56,159 bases of DNA from Thermoanaerobaculia bacterium. Lineage in GTDB: Bacteria; Acidobacteriota; Thermoanaerobaculia; Gp7-AA8. The translations under genes and the position numbers were made by a program. The DNA lies in the NCBI GenBank assembly GCA_017883205.1, contig JADGNZ010000039.1, positions 1 through 56,159 on the forward strand, in the 5' to 3' direction. The notes under the pieces are model-generated. The model was not told the origin of the DNA. It was given only the letters and a program-made list of their open reading frames with translations, and made no database searches. Below are positions 35,079 to 44,076 of the stretch, in pieces. The stretch's first letter is position 1; every line of letters begins with the position of its first letter.

Positions 35079-37673
35079 CTACCGCCCGCCGTCGCCTGCA
35101 GGCGCGACGACATCGCTCGCAGAGTCCAGCGATCCAATCTGCGCACGAACGAAGACCTTCTGGATCTCGACGATCACGATGGGCAACAGCACACAAATCG
35201 CGAGCACAACGGCATCGGTGGCGGAAAGGGGAGCGAGGTCGAGGAGACGCGCCAGCGGCCGGAACCTGACCGCGAGTGCCTGGAGTCCGATCACTGTCGC
35301 TGCCGCGGCCCAGAGGTGGATGTTGTCGAAGATGCCGGCGCCTGCCGGCATGACGCGCGAGCGGCAGTTGAACGTGTGACCGAGCTGCACTGCGACGAGC
35401 GCGGAGAGCGCGATGGTTCGGGCGTGCGCGCCTTCGCCCCAGGTGTGCAGCGCCCACACGTACGCGGCGAGAGCGATGGCGGCGAGCATCGCTCCTTGCC
35501 ACCCGATCAGCAGGAGAAATGACCGGTTGAGAAGATCGCCGCGCCGGCGCCGCCCATGCATGCGCCTCGGTTGCGGCGGCTCGAGCGCGAGTGCAAATGC
35601 CGGGAAGATGTCGGTGACCACATTCATCCAAAGAATCTGCAGCGGCAGGAGAGGGAGTGGAAGGCCGGCGATGATCGCCGTAAACACCATCAGCACCTCA
35701 CCGAGATTGTGAGAGAAAAGCAGGTGAACGAACTTGGTGATGTTTGCGTAGATCGTCCGTCCTTCCTCGATCGCGGTTACGACGGTGCCGAGGTTGTCGT
35801 CGGTCAGGACCAGATCGGCGGTTGCCCTCGCGGCGTCGGTACCGCTCTTGCCCATGGCCACTCCGATGTCGGCGCGCCGCAGCGCAGGAGCATCGTTCAC
35901 GCCGTCACCGGTTACGGCGACGATCTCTCCCGCGTTCCGCAGCGCATCGACGACTCGCAACTTGTCCTCGGGTGTAATGCGCGCGAAGACATCCGTCTCA
36001 CGAGCAAGCCGGGTCACCTCGGCATCGCTGCGGTCCGCGAGCTCGCGCGCGTGGACGACGACGGGCGGCCGGCCGCTACTCAGCCGCAATTCTGATGCGA
36101 TCGCGCGCGCCGTCTCGACCTGATCGCCAGTGAGCATCACGATGCGTATGCCTGCATCGTGGGCGCGGGCAATTGCTTCCGCCGCGGCGGGACGTGGAGG
36201 ATCGGCCAGTGCTGCGAAACCGAGAAACGTGAAGCCGCTGGACAGGTTCTGATCATCGCTGCTCTTCGCGAAGGCGAGGATGCGGAGGCCGGTGGATGCG
36301 AGCTGTTTGTTCATTGCCGACAGCTCGGATACACGCGCGGTGCTCAAGTCACTGCACATCTTCAGGACTACCGAGGGGGCGCCTTTGAGAGCGAGCAGAC
36401 GATTGCCGCCGGCGGTTTCGTGCACCGTAACCATGTGCCGCGTGGCCGGGTCGAACGGCACCTCGAGCACCTTGCGATGCGTCCGGCGCAGTCCGGCGAC
36501 GTCGATGCCGGCGTCCGTTGCGGCGGCCACGAGCGCGACTTCGGTCGGATCGCCGACGGTCGCGCCGTGCTCGATGACGGCATCGCTGCAGAGTGCTCCG
36601 ATGCGGAGGAGCTCGTGTGAATCAGTGGCCTCGATCCGGCGCACGGTGAGCTGGTTCATCGTCAGCGTGCCGGTTTTGTCGGTGCAGATCACCGTCGTGC
36701 TGCCGAGCGTCTCCACGGCGGGAAGCTTCCGGACGATGGCGTGACGCCGGGCCATGCGCAAGACGCCGACGGAGAGGATCAGCGTGGTGACGGCCGGAAG
36801 CCCTTCCGGGACGGCAGCTACGGCCAGACTGATTCCGACCTCGATCATCGCCCACAACGGATTTCCGCGAAGCACGCCGGCGATGGCGACGACTGTACCG
36901 ATGCCGAGGACGATCCAGACGAGGGTGCGTCCAAGAGAAGCGAGACGTTGCTCCAGCGGCGTCGGTTGCAGCTCGATGTCGCGAACGAGGCGGCCGATCT
37001 TTCCCAGCTCGGTTGCGTCTCCTGTCGCCGTCACGACTGCGCGCGCCCGCCCGGCCGTCGCGAGCGTGCCGAGGAAAACCATCGACGTGCGCTCGGCGAG
37101 CGGTGCGTCCGCTGGAACGGCATCCGCAGATTTTGTGACCGGCGCGCTTTCTCCGGTGAGCGCTGCTTCCTCGACGCGTAACGCCATCGTTTTGAGCAGC
37201 CGGGCATCCGCGGGGATGTGTGCGCCGGGGTCGAGAAGGATCACGTCACCCGGGACGAGATCCTCCGCATCGATGTTGGATTGCATCCCGTCACGCAGAA
37301 CGCGCGCGCTTGTCCGCACCTGAATCCTCAGGCTTTCGAGGGCGCGCTCGGAACGCCACTCCACGATGAAGCCGACCACCGCGTTGATGAGAAGCACGCC
37401 GATGATGGCCACTCCTTCGGCGACGTCGCGCGTCACGAACGCGATCGCGGCTGCGGCGGCCAGCAGCGCGATGACGACGCTGTAGAACTGGCGTGCGGCA
37501 ATGATCCACAACGAGCGGCTGGCATCGCGGATCACGACGTTCGCTCCGAAGCGTTCACGCCGTTGAAGCACCTCAGCATCCGTGAGACCCCGGCTGCTGT
37601 CGACGCTCAGCTCTTCCACGATAACGGCCGCTGGCCGCGCATAGGGATTGGCCGGTAGTTGCGGACTTTCCAC
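35079..37673 (-). CDS. P-type cation-transporting ATPase (P2/P3-like)
   Basis: 864 residues from GTG. In order: a cation-ATPase N-terminal domain (SVDSSRGLTDAEVLQRRERF), the actuator TGESAPVTK, the phosphorylation motif VICTDKTGTLTMN with Asp332, the hinge VTGDGVNDAPALRRADIGVA, the nucleotide domain, and ten or so membrane helices including PEGLPAV in M4. PEGLPA favours Ca2+/Mn2+- or Na+-type P2 pumps over H+ pumps. It lies 63 nt upstream of the TVP38 gene. An exact operator ends 43 nt before its start, TAGGCT lies at -12 to -7, and the divergent side once served an osmC-usp pair now decayed. Confidence 0.92.
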   Translation of the reverse strand: MESPQLPANPYARPAAVIVEELSVDSSRGLTDAEVLQRRERFGANVVIRDASRSLWIIAARQFYSVVIALLAAAAAIAFVTRDVAEGVAIIGVLLINAVVGFIVEWRSERALESLRIQVRTSARVLRDGMQSNIDAEDLVPGDVILLDPGAHIPADARLLKTMALRVEEAALTGESAPVTKSADAVPADAPLAERTSMVFLGTLATAGRARAVVTATGDATELGKIGRLVRDIELQPTPLEQRLASLGRTLVWIVLGIGTVVAIAGVLRGNPLWAMIEVGISLAVAAVPEGLPAVTTLILSVGVLRMARRHAIVRKLPAVETLGSTTVICTDKTGTLTMNQLTVRRIEATDSHELLRIGALCSDAVIEHGATVGDPTEVALVAAATDAGIDVAGLRRTHRKVLEVPFDPATRHMVTVHETAGGNRLLALKGAPSVVLKMCSDLSTARVSELSAMNKQLASTGLRILAFAKSSDDQNLSSGFTFLGFAALADPPRPAAAEAIARAHDAGIRIVMLTGDQVETARAIASELRLSSGRPPVVVHARELADRSDAEVTRLARETDVFARITPEDKLRVVDALRNAGEIVAVTGDGVNDAPALRRADIGVAMGKSGTDAARATADLVLTDDNLGTVVTAIEEGRTIYANITKFVHLLFSHNLGEVLMVFTAIIAGLPLPLLPLQILWMNVVTDIFPAFALALEPPQPRRMHGRRRRGDLLNRSFLLLIGWQGAMLAAIALAAYVWALHTWGEGAHARTIALSALVAVQLGHTFNCRSRVMPAGAGIFDNIHLWAAAATVIGLQALAVRFRPLARLLDLAPLSATDAVVLAICVLLPIVIVEIQKVFVRAQIGSLDSASDVVAPAGDGGR

Positions 37674-37716
37674 GCGTACAGCCTAGCGTCAGGAGTGAGG
37701 CGCGACGCAAGCGCCG

Positions 37717-37732
37717 TCACTTTGCTGTGTGA
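37717..37732. promoter_or_regulatory. TCAC-N8-GTGA operator between the P-type ATPase and the osmC remnant
   Basis: Exact TCAC tttgctgt GTGA, 43 nt from the ATPase start (37673) and 46 nt from the ATG of the osmC remnant (37779). The corresponding site in the intact osmC-usp locus is 42293-42308, with the same spacer length but different spacer sequence. Confidence 0.65.
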
Positions 37733-37778
37733 CTGCGGACGCGGTGCGGAAGCCGAAAACGGAACGTCTTCGCCCCTC

Positions 37779-37916
37779 ATGAGCCGGATCACCGTGTCGC
37801 TTCCGGGCAGAGTCGCGGTCGTCCGCGCTGATGAAGGCTACTTGCTGAAGAACGATCCGTCGCGTTTCGCGCTGCCGGCGCGTGCAGCCAATGGTCGAAA
37901 AGGGGCATTGTCATGA
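37779..37916 (+). pseudogene. Decayed osmC gene (5' part)
   Basis: MSRITVSLPGRVAVVRADEG aligns with VSTMTVSFPGGVAVDAAYAG of the intact gene at 42353, as do the 100 bases upstream. Identity then fades and most of the domain, including both catalytic Cys regions, is missing. The frame runs into the next remnant (TCATGACGATC), whose ATGA junction is preserved from the intact pair (37913 versus 42772). Confidence 0.75.
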
Positions 37917-38170
37917 CGATCCTCTGTGCTACCGATTCTTCCAAGCCCGCAGCCGATGCTGTTGACGTCGCGGCGGACATCGCCAGAAAACGAGGCGAAT
38001 CGCGCCTGCTCTGGCACGCCGTGGAACCGCAGGCCGGCGATCCCGTCTCACTGGGTACGTGCAGCACCGTGATCGGTTGGCCGGAAGAAGAGCTCGTGGA
38101 GCGTCGTCGAATGCCTTGCGCGCGTCAGAGGGCTCATCCGCTGATGACCGATGGCCGGAGCCCGCGCGAG
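37913..38170 (+). pseudogene. Decayed triple-Usp gene (5' part with two deletions)
   Basis: MTILCATDSSKPAADAVDVA matches MTIVCATDFSQPAADAIDVA at 42772, and similarity runs to HAVEPQAGDPV. A deletion of about 85 bp then joins to CSTVIGWPEEEL. A second deletion of about 95 bp joins to GCGTCGTCGAATGCCTTGCG, equivalent to the VVERFARV codons, out of frame. Beyond about 38170 nothing aligns. Confidence 0.8.
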
Positions 38171-38246
38171 ATGGCTGATCGGCGACGGCAACTCAGGCCC
38201 ACATCTTGTTGCTGACGATCGTCATCGCGTCGGGTGAGAGATCACG

Positions 38247-38822
38247 TCATGGCGCGGTGAGGCCGGTAACAATCCGATCGGCGAGCATCGCGAGTGCCCG
38301 GCTTATGCCTGACGCGATGTTCCCGCTGTCGAGAGATGCGATGCCAACGTCGATGCGCTCGTGGCGCGTCACATCAGCAAGGCCGCTCTGCCTGAGCGTC
38401 CAACGCGCATCGAGAACGACCTTCGCATCAGGGCCGGCGGCAAGCTCCTGGAATGCGAGATCGATCGACCGCGCCGGACCGCCCGGCTTCACCGCGCCGG
38501 TGAGGATCACCATTCCGTCGGGCAATCTTCCGGCCAGATCGAACGTCAGGGTGTGCCGGACCATCGGCGCGAGCGACGCCTGCCACAGCTCCGCGGTCCG
38601 CACCTCGAGCTCACCATCGCCCTTTCGCACGACGATCTCGCGCCGGTCGAGTCCGGGCGGAAGCTCGACGGAATCGATCCCGATTGGAACACCTCTCCTA
38701 TTTGCGACCTGGCCCGGGAGCGGTTCGAGTGTGTAGATCCGGATCTGCGAACGCGACACGAGAGCACAGCCGGCGAGAACGATCGCCAGACCGAGGATCG
38801 GCAGTCGGGCGTGCTTCCTCAT
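38247..38822 (-). CDS. pqiC: PqiC/YmbA-type transport-associated lipoprotein
   Basis: 191 residues. The signal ends in a lipobox LAGC (ILGLAIVLAGCALVS), so it is an outer-membrane-directed lipoprotein. The domain (IRIYTLEPLPG, GIDSVELPPGLDRREIVVRK, LWQASLAPMVRHTLTFDLAG) matches the ABC-type transport auxiliary lipoprotein family that includes PqiC. PqiC forms a ring that docks the PqiB needle at the outer membrane. The gene overlaps pqiB by 4 nt and ends the pqi operon. Confidence 0.85.
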   Translation of the reverse strand: MRKHARLPILGLAIVLAGCALVSRSQIRIYTLEPLPGQVANRRGVPIGIDSVELPPGLDRREIVVRKGDGELEVRTAELWQASLAPMVRHTLTFDLAGRLPDGMVILTGAVKPGGPARSIDLAFQELAAGPDAKVVLDARWTLRQSGLADVTRHERIDVGIASLDSGNIASGISRALAMLADRIVTGLTAP

Positions 38823-40489
38823 TTCGCTCTTCCTCTCCCCTTGAGCAAGGCGTCGGGATTCTCCGTAAGGTAGTCCGCGAGCGCGCGGACGGACTCCGCG
38901 GCGCGCGTCAGCTCTTTGATCAACACGCCGAGGTCGTAATTCTGTTGAGGCGCGGTGGCCATGAGCTGTTGTGCCCGACCGGCCGCGGTCTCGGCGGACG
39001 CAGCCGCATTGCGCAGGCTCTGCGCGATCGGGCCGGCGTTCTCCCGCGTGACTGCAGCGACCTTCTGGATGTCGGCCAGCGAACGGTTCATGTTCTCCAG
39101 GCTTTGTGAAAGCGCTGGATCATGCACCAGCGTGTCGATCCGTGCCGCGGTGCTTTGCAGATGCGAGGCGATGTCCTCCATCGGAAGGTTTTGAATCCGC
39201 GCGGCGAGCTGGTTGATCGCCTCCATCCCGGAGGCGGTGGATGCCGCCGGAATGATCGGTGGATCGTGCTCGACTGCGAGCCGCGCCGTGTCGCGTCTGC
39301 CGGCCATATCGAGTGAAATACCGCTCGCCCCAGGCAGGATGAGGCTGGACGCGAGTGTTGCGCGCATCCCTTTCTGCACGAGTTTCTGCAGCGCGGCATT
39401 CATCCTGAGGCGCAGCTCTTCCCGCGTGGTCGTATTCGTCACGGCGAGCTCCAGACGGCGCGGATCGATCTCCAGCGTAACAGGAGTCTCGAGCGTCCCG
39501 CTGTCGGGCAGATAGCGGAGCCGGACATCACTCACGCGGCCTACCTCCACTCCCTGCATCTGGACAGGAGCGCCGGCCGTGAGTCCGCGCACAGGTCCCT
39601 GAAAGTAGGTGACGTAGGTGAGCTGCGGTCCGGAGGCCGCGGCCTGTGCCGCCGCCTGTGATTCGTACAGCTCGAAGTGCGTGCCGTTCGCGACCGGCGC
39701 TCCGGGCAGCACTTCCGGCGTCGAGAACTCGACCGGCGCGTTGAGGAGCGACGGAAGCGACGTCCCGCCCATGGAGAGGCCTCCGGCGGTGAGCGAGAGG
39801 GAGAGTCCGGCGGCGCGCCAGAAGCGGGTGCCTTGTCTCACGTGATCCGCGAACCGCTGGCCGACGAAGGCGTGAACGGTCGTGACGTGAAGTGCCTCAT
39901 CGTATTCGGCGCCGAGGATGCGGCCGACGCGGATGCCCTGGAACTGCACCGGAGATCCCATCGCGATCGAGCCGAGTCCGGTCGCATCCAGCAGGAACGT
40001 CTTGCCCGCTTCGGGCGGCGCGAGGATCGGTGCGTACTCCTGCCCCTTGAACTCTCGCGTGTCTTCTCCTTCTCCCGGTGCGATGGCGATGTACGTTGTG
40101 GACAGGAGGCTGCCCAACCCGCCGCTTTCCAGACTCGGCTCCACGATCCAGAAGCGTGTCCCTGTTTTCAGTGCATGCTTCATCGAACCGTCCATCGAGA
40201 TGCGGACGACGACCTGTTCGAGCTTCTTGTCGATCGTGATCTTCTCGACGGTCCCCACTTTCGCTCCGCGGAATCGCACCGGATTGAAGCGATCGAGACC
40301 GCGCGCTTCGGCGAAGCGGACGGTGATATCTCCTCCGCCGAGAAGGCCGTACCGAACGATGAGATATCCGACCACGGACATCGCGAGCAGCGGCACGATC
40401 CAGATCCACGGCGACCACTTCCTCATCGTTACCCGCGCCTCGGGAGGCGCCGCGGTTCTGCGTTCGTCGACCTTGTCGTAGTCGCTCAT
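38819..40489 (-). CDS. pqiB: PqiB-type MCE protein
   Basis: 556 residues from the ATG at 40489, which overlaps the pqiA stop by ATGA. A cytoplasmic tail and one membrane anchor (WIWIVPLLAMSVVGYLIVRY) precede three MCE domains (about 45-135, 160-235, 285-390), recognised by DITVRFAEARGLDRFNPVRF, AIAMGSPVQFQGIRVGRILG-like and LTAGAPVQMQGVEVGRVSDV. A long helical C-terminus follows that builds the needle. PqiB bridges inner and outer membranes for phospholipid transport and envelope-stress tolerance. Complete by family standards. Confidence 0.9.
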   Translation of the reverse strand: MSDYDKVDERRTAAPPEARVTMRKWSPWIWIVPLLAMSVVGYLIVRYGLLGGGDITVRFAEARGLDRFNPVRFRGAKVGTVEKITIDKKLEQVVVRISMDGSMKHALKTGTRFWIVEPSLESGGLGSLLSTTYIAIAPGEGEDTREFKGQEYAPILAPPEAGKTFLLDATGLGSIAMGSPVQFQGIRVGRILGAEYDEALHVTTVHAFVGQRFADHVRQGTRFWRAAGLSLSLTAGGLSMGGTSLPSLLNAPVEFSTPEVLPGAPVANGTHFELYESQAAAQAAASGPQLTYVTYFQGPVRGLTAGAPVQMQGVEVGRVSDVRLRYLPDSGTLETPVTLEIDPRRLELAVTNTTTREELRLRMNAALQKLVQKGMRATLASSLILPGASGISLDMAGRRDTARLAVEHDPPIIPAASTASGMEAINQLAARIQNLPMEDIASHLQSTAARIDTLVHDPALSQSLENMNRSLADIQKVAAVTRENAGPIAQSLRNAAASAETAAGRAQQLMATAPQQNYDLGVLIKELTRAAESVRALADYLTENPDALLKGRGRAK

Positions 40490-41691
40490 GCCACTTCTCC
40501 AGCCGCCTCCCACATGAGCCTCGGCTTGAAGAAAGCCATGGCGAGCATGAGCAGAGCGATGACCAGGAAAAGCGGAGTCGCACCGGGCCCGGCCACGAGG
40601 TCACGGATTCCGCGGACGTCGACGATCGGAGCGTCGATGGCGGCAATGAACAGGATGATCATCGGCCAGCGAGCGAGGCGTTGCAGAACGCGATACAGGC
40701 GCGTTCGCGTCACCAGACCCCGCGTGCTCGGAAAGCGCACCTTCGCGAGCATCCAGATCAGGCCGATCAGCTCAAGGGCTGGGATCACGACGCCAGTTGC
40801 CACCACGACGACCCCGTACTGCCAATAGCCTCGGTCCGCCAAAAGCTCCACCGTGCCGAGGAACGTGTGCTGCCAGACGCCGGTGAGATTGTCGTTGACG
40901 ATGATCGCCGCCGTGAAGGCGGGGACGCAGAGAGGAATTGCAACGGCCACGGCTGCGAGGGCCGGCGCGAATCGCGGTGCGATGTCGCGGTCGAGAGTGT
41001 GGCCACAGCGCGGACAGCGGTCACCCGGCCGCCGTGAAATCGCCGCCATCTCGCAGACATCACACGAGGCGACGTGCCCGTCGGGAAGCGAAGTGGCGTC
41101 GGGAAGGATCGCGTTCCAGACCGCACGCCGGTCCAGCGATCGATCGCCGATCAGCGCGAGGATGGCCACGGCGAGATAGCACCAGGCGCCTACGCCTGCC
41201 TCGACGACGGTCGGAGCGGAAGCGCGGAAGTACGCGACGACGCCGGCGATGACGACGACGTCCGGCATGCTCCAACTCGCCAACTGCTCGCTCCATCGGA
41301 AAATCCTTCCCGGCTGCCAGATTCTCCAGCCCCATCGCAGCGAACCGAGAGCGATGACCTGAAAAAGCGCGCGGAATGCGGGGAGAAGAAAAGCGAAGAG
41401 GAGAACCCCGAAGGCGAGCGGAAACCACACCTCGGTATAGATGACCGGAACGCTGGAGACCAGACGGCTCTCAATGAAGCCGAGCTTCCGGATCGTCGAG
41501 TCCATGACCGGCAGGAGCACCGCAGACGGGAGCAAGATGCAGATCGCCATGGCGCAGGCGAGCGTGAGCTCGAATCCCATCCGCGAATGGCGCGCGAGGA
41601 AACGCCGACAGCGGCGACACACGGCAACCGCGCCCAGCGGAAGCGGGGGAATGACCTGCGTCGCGGCGCAATCGGCACAAGTGATCGTCAT
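40486..41691 (-). CDS. pqiA: PqiA-type integral membrane protein
   Basis: 401 residues. Two repeats each begin with a zinc-ribbon: CADCAATQVIPP ... CRRC (3-29) and SCDVCEMAAISRRPGDRCPRCG (about 210-231). Each is followed by four membrane segments. This is the PqiA/YebS architecture, the inner-membrane partner of PqiB in lipid transport. It overlaps the upstream 91-residue gene and downstream pqiB by 4 nt each, so the four genes form a tightly coupled operon. Confidence 0.9.
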   Translation of the reverse strand: MTITCADCAATQVIPPLPLGAVAVCRRCRRFLARHSRMGFELTLACAMAICILLPSAVLLPVMDSTIRKLGFIESRLVSSVPVIYTEVWFPLAFGVLLFAFLLPAFRALFQVIALGSLRWGWRIWQPGRIFRWSEQLASWSMPDVVVIAGVVAYFRASAPTVVEAGVGAWCYLAVAILALIGDRSLDRRAVWNAILPDATSLPDGHVASCDVCEMAAISRRPGDRCPRCGHTLDRDIAPRFAPALAAVAVAIPLCVPAFTAAIIVNDNLTGVWQHTFLGTVELLADRGYWQYGVVVVATGVVIPALELIGLIWMLAKVRFPSTRGLVTRTRLYRVLQRLARWPMIILFIAAIDAPIVDVRGIRDLVAGPGATPLFLVIALLMLAMAFFKPRLMWEAAGEVA

Positions 41692-41963
41692 GGATACTGG
41701 CGGTCCAGCCAGACGCCGAACGGCTCAGCCGGCGCTTCTCTTGTTTCCGGATCCGGGCACTGACGCTTTGTCAGATGTAATTCCCGCGCGATCAACGCAT
41801 CGGCTCCGGCCTGCCTGATGATCGGAACCAGAACGACAGCAAGCTCGTCGTAGGCACGCCGCGCCGCCGCGGCGATCGCAAGCACCGAGGCGCCTGAACC
41901 GGCTCGACGCGTGATCACACCCGCGGCGAACGGCTCCAGGACGGTGACTTCGAGCGATGTCAT
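41688..41963 (-). CDS. Small conserved-looking protein coupled to pqiA
   Basis: 91 residues, soluble, mostly helical. Its visible features are TRRAGSGASVLAIAAAARRA, a helix LAVVLVPIIRQAGADALIAR and HLTKRQCPDPETRE. I cannot name a family. The stop overlaps the pqiA start as ATGA, strongly suggesting it is translated and first in the pqi operon. An upstream regulator or membrane-peripheral partner are both possible. Confidence 0.6.
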   Translation of the reverse strand: MTSLEVTVLEPFAAGVITRRAGSGASVLAIAAAARRAYDELAVVLVPIIRQAGADALIARELHLTKRQCPDPETREAPAEPFGVWLDRQYP

Positions 41964-42231
41964 GGATCAGCGATGCAATAGAGAATGACGGCGGTCCGTC
42001 AGGCCTGAAATACGGGTCGGTCCGAGAATTCGCGGCGCAGTTCGTCTTGACCTCACGGCCGATCATAGGGAGGTGACGCCAACGCCGTCGTGCGGTACAT
42101 CACCGGCGGGTGTTACCTTCGCCACAGCGCGCGCGCAACGGCGATCACAAAACCGTCTCATCGGAAACGCCAGCTTCATCGGCGTTTTCCAAGTCCTGTG
42201 GGAAGCCGGTCGAACGTTCGCTCGTCTGGCA

Positions 42232-42247
42232 GTTGCGGACCCTTCAC
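42232..42247 (-). pseudogene. First codons of a lost P-type ATPase gene
   Basis: Leftward from GTG at 42247 the sequence reads M-K-G-P-Q-L-P, against M-E-S-P-Q-L-P at the start of the intact ATPase (37673). GTTGCGGAC is shared in the DNA, as is the 45-nt distance to the operator and TACGCT at -12 to -7. Nothing downstream of this resembles the ATPase. Confidence 0.6.
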
Positions 42248-42292
42248 CCGTGCAGCGTAGCCTTCGAGGACAAGAGCGACACGAAGCCGTCG

Positions 42293-42308
42293 TCACGATG
42301 CGGCGTGA
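42293..42308. promoter_or_regulatory. TCAC-N8-GTGA operator of osmC-usp
   Basis: Exact TCAC gatgcggc GTGA, 44 nt before the osmC GTG at 42353, with CATCTT at -12 to -7 of that start, identical to the hexamer at the CBS/hydrolase promoter (31355). Confidence 0.65.
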
Positions 42309-42352
42309 CGGCTGATGCAGAGCGGCGGCCGCGATCGGAACATCTTCACTAT

Positions 42353-42775
42353 GTGAGCACGATGACCGTGTCGTTTCCGGGCGGAGTTGCGGTCGACGCG
42401 GCGTACGCGGGCCACACCGTCCACACCGATCAGCCACGATCTGACGGAGGAACGGATGCGGCGATGTCGCCGTTCGACCTCTTCCTCGCATCCATCGGTA
42501 CCTGCATGGGGTTTTACGCGCTCCGCTTCTGTCAGGAGAGGAATCTTTCGACCGAGGGATTGAGCCTCATGCTGGAACCGCTTCGTGAAGGGGATGGCAA
42601 GCGCCTGACGGCGTTGCGAATCGCGGTCGAACTTCCTCGTGCATTTCCGGAGAAGTATCGAGGGGCCATTGAACGCGCCATCGACCACTGCGCTGTGAAA
42701 AGCCAATTACTGAATCCTCCGCGCTTTGAGCTGCGCGTTAGCGGACCCAACACTTCGGAGGAGGCATCGTCATGA
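42353..42775 (+). CDS. OsmC family peroxiredoxin-like protein
   Basis: 140 residues from GTG at 42353. This start is chosen because the decayed copy has ATG at the equivalent position (37779) and because of the operator spacing; ATG at 42362 is possible. An OsmC fold is seen in SPFDLFLASIGTCMGFYALR, with the first redox Cys, and AIERAIDHCAVKSQLLNPPR, with the second. It also has the extended beta sheet typical of the OsmC/Ohr thiol-dependent peroxidase superfamily. Its stop overlaps the Usp start by ATGA. Both are probably expressed as a leaderless stress operon. Confidence 0.88.
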   Translation: MSTMTVSFPGGVAVDAAYAGHTVHTDQPRSDGGTDAAMSPFDLFLASIGTCMGFYALRFCQERNLSTEGLSLMLEPLREGDGKRLTALRIAVELPRAFPEKYRGAIERAIDHCAVKSQLLNPPRFELRVSGPNTSEEASS

Positions 42776-44076
42776 CGATCGTCTGTGCCACCGATTTTTC
42801 CCAGCCCGCCGCGGATGCCATTGACGTCGCCGCGGACATCGCCAGGAAACGAGGCGAGGCGCTCCTGCTCTGGCACGCAGTGGAGCCGCAGGCCGGCGAT
42901 CCCGTCACCGGCTACTTCGAGCCGGTCCGCGCCGGCCGCACCTCACGGCTGGAGAGCGAAGCGGAGCGCATTCGCGCACTCGGAGTTGCTGTGGAATGCA
43001 GCACCGTGATCGGCTGGCCGGAAGAGGAGCTCCTGAAACGAATGCCGGCGGACACCTCGCTGATCGTTGCCGGCGCTCGCGGACATCGGGGAGGCGGCCA
43101 CTGGCTCGTTGGCAGCGTCGTCGAGCGCTTTGCGCGCGTCGTCACCGTCCCGATGCTTGTTGTTCGTGACGCCGCCGCGCTGCGAGAGTGGCTTGCCGGA
43201 GCGCGCAAACTCAGCGTGGTCATCGCGTCGGATTTGAGCGCGGTCTCCGACTTCGCTCTCCGCCGATCCAACATCCTGCAGAAACTTGGACCTTGCGACG
43301 TCGAGCTTCTCTACGTCGAATACCCTCCCGGCGAGTACGGCCGCTTGGGCGTTTCGGGCCAGATCTGCGTACACCGGCCGCACCCTCTGATCCATGAAGT
43401 ACTGACGCGCGAGCTCGTCGAGCGCGCCGGCACAATCAACCTTGGCGGCGAGGTCACCACCCGGATCGGCAAGACCCTCGGCAACACAGGTCCGGAAATC
43501 GCTCTCGAGGCGGAGCAGGCGAATGTGGATCTCGTCATCGTCGGTTCGCATCAGCGGAAGGCAATCCAGCGTGTCTGGTACGAGTCGGTGGCAAACAGCG
43601 TCCTTCATTCCGCGGAGACGAATGTGCTGCTCATTCCCTTCCACTCAGCGGATGAAGATCTCCGCGCGCTCGAATCGCCGCGCCTGTCGACGATCGTCGC
43701 CGCGACCGACTTCTCGCCGTGTGGAAATCACGCGGCCGGTTGGGCGTGTGCGATGGCCCGGCCGGAGACGCATGTCGTGATCATCAGCGTGGTGCGCCGG
43801 GAAGCCGAAGCGGATGAGGCATCGCGCGAACTGGAACGGGTCAAGGCCGCGCTTCCCCGATCGGAGGCTGGCCGGGTAGAAACGGTCGTATTGGTTGGAA
43901 AGGACATCGCCACGACGATCTGCGCGGCCGCCGAGCGTCTCTCTGCGGATGCCGTGATCGTCGGCCGGCATACCAGTTCCCGTGTCGCTCACGTTCTGGC
44001 TGGTTCTGTTTCCGGCGAGGTTCTGGCCCGCAGCCGCCGCCCGGTCCTCGTCGTGACCGATCCGGCGACGATCTGA
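42772..44076 (+). CDS. Triple-domain universal stress protein
   Basis: 434 residues with three Usp domains: 1-130 (MTIVCATDFSQPAADAIDVA ... VAGARGHRGGGHWLVGSVVE), about 145-295 (VVIASDLSAVSDFALRRSNI ... VIVGSHQRKAIQRVWYESVA) and 305-434 (TIVAATDFSPCGNHAAGWAC ... VIVGRHTSSRVAHVLAGSVS). The first has a G-x2-G-x9-G(S) motif fit for ATP; the others are altered. Three-domain Usps are unusual, as most have one or two. Coupled to osmC by ATGA. A 5' copy with deletions lies at 37913 and a 3' tail at 22616, so relatives have been copied twice. Confidence 0.9.
   Translation: MTIVCATDFSQPAADAIDVAADIARKRGEALLLWHAVEPQAGDPVTGYFEPVRAGRTSRLESEAERIRALGVAVECSTVIGWPEEELLKRMPADTSLIVAGARGHRGGGHWLVGSVVERFARVVTVPMLVVRDAAALREWLAGARKLSVVIASDLSAVSDFALRRSNILQKLGPCDVELLYVEYPPGEYGRLGVSGQICVHRPHPLIHEVLTRELVERAGTINLGGEVTTRIGKTLGNTGPEIALEAEQANVDLVIVGSHQRKAIQRVWYESVANSVLHSAETNVLLIPFHSADEDLRALESPRLSTIVAATDFSPCGNHAAGWACAMARPETHVVIISVVRREAEADEASRELERVKAALPRSEAGRVETVVLVGKDIATTICAAAERLSADAVIVGRHTSSRVAHVLAGSVSGEVLARSRRPVLVVTDPATI

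Larger units (their letters stand above)
37674..38246. other. Intergenic region holding a decayed osmC-usp locus
   Basis: 573 bases between the P-type ATPase start and the end of pqiC. Nearly all of it up to about 38170 is a diverged, deleted copy of 42248-43150. The rest shows nothing. Confidence 0.7.
41964..42352. other. Divergent region between the pqi operon and osmC
   Basis: 389 bases. The right-hand 120 bases match the upstream region of the decayed osmC copy at 37655-37778, including the operator. The left part (41964-42225) shows nothing recognisable. Confidence 0.6.
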
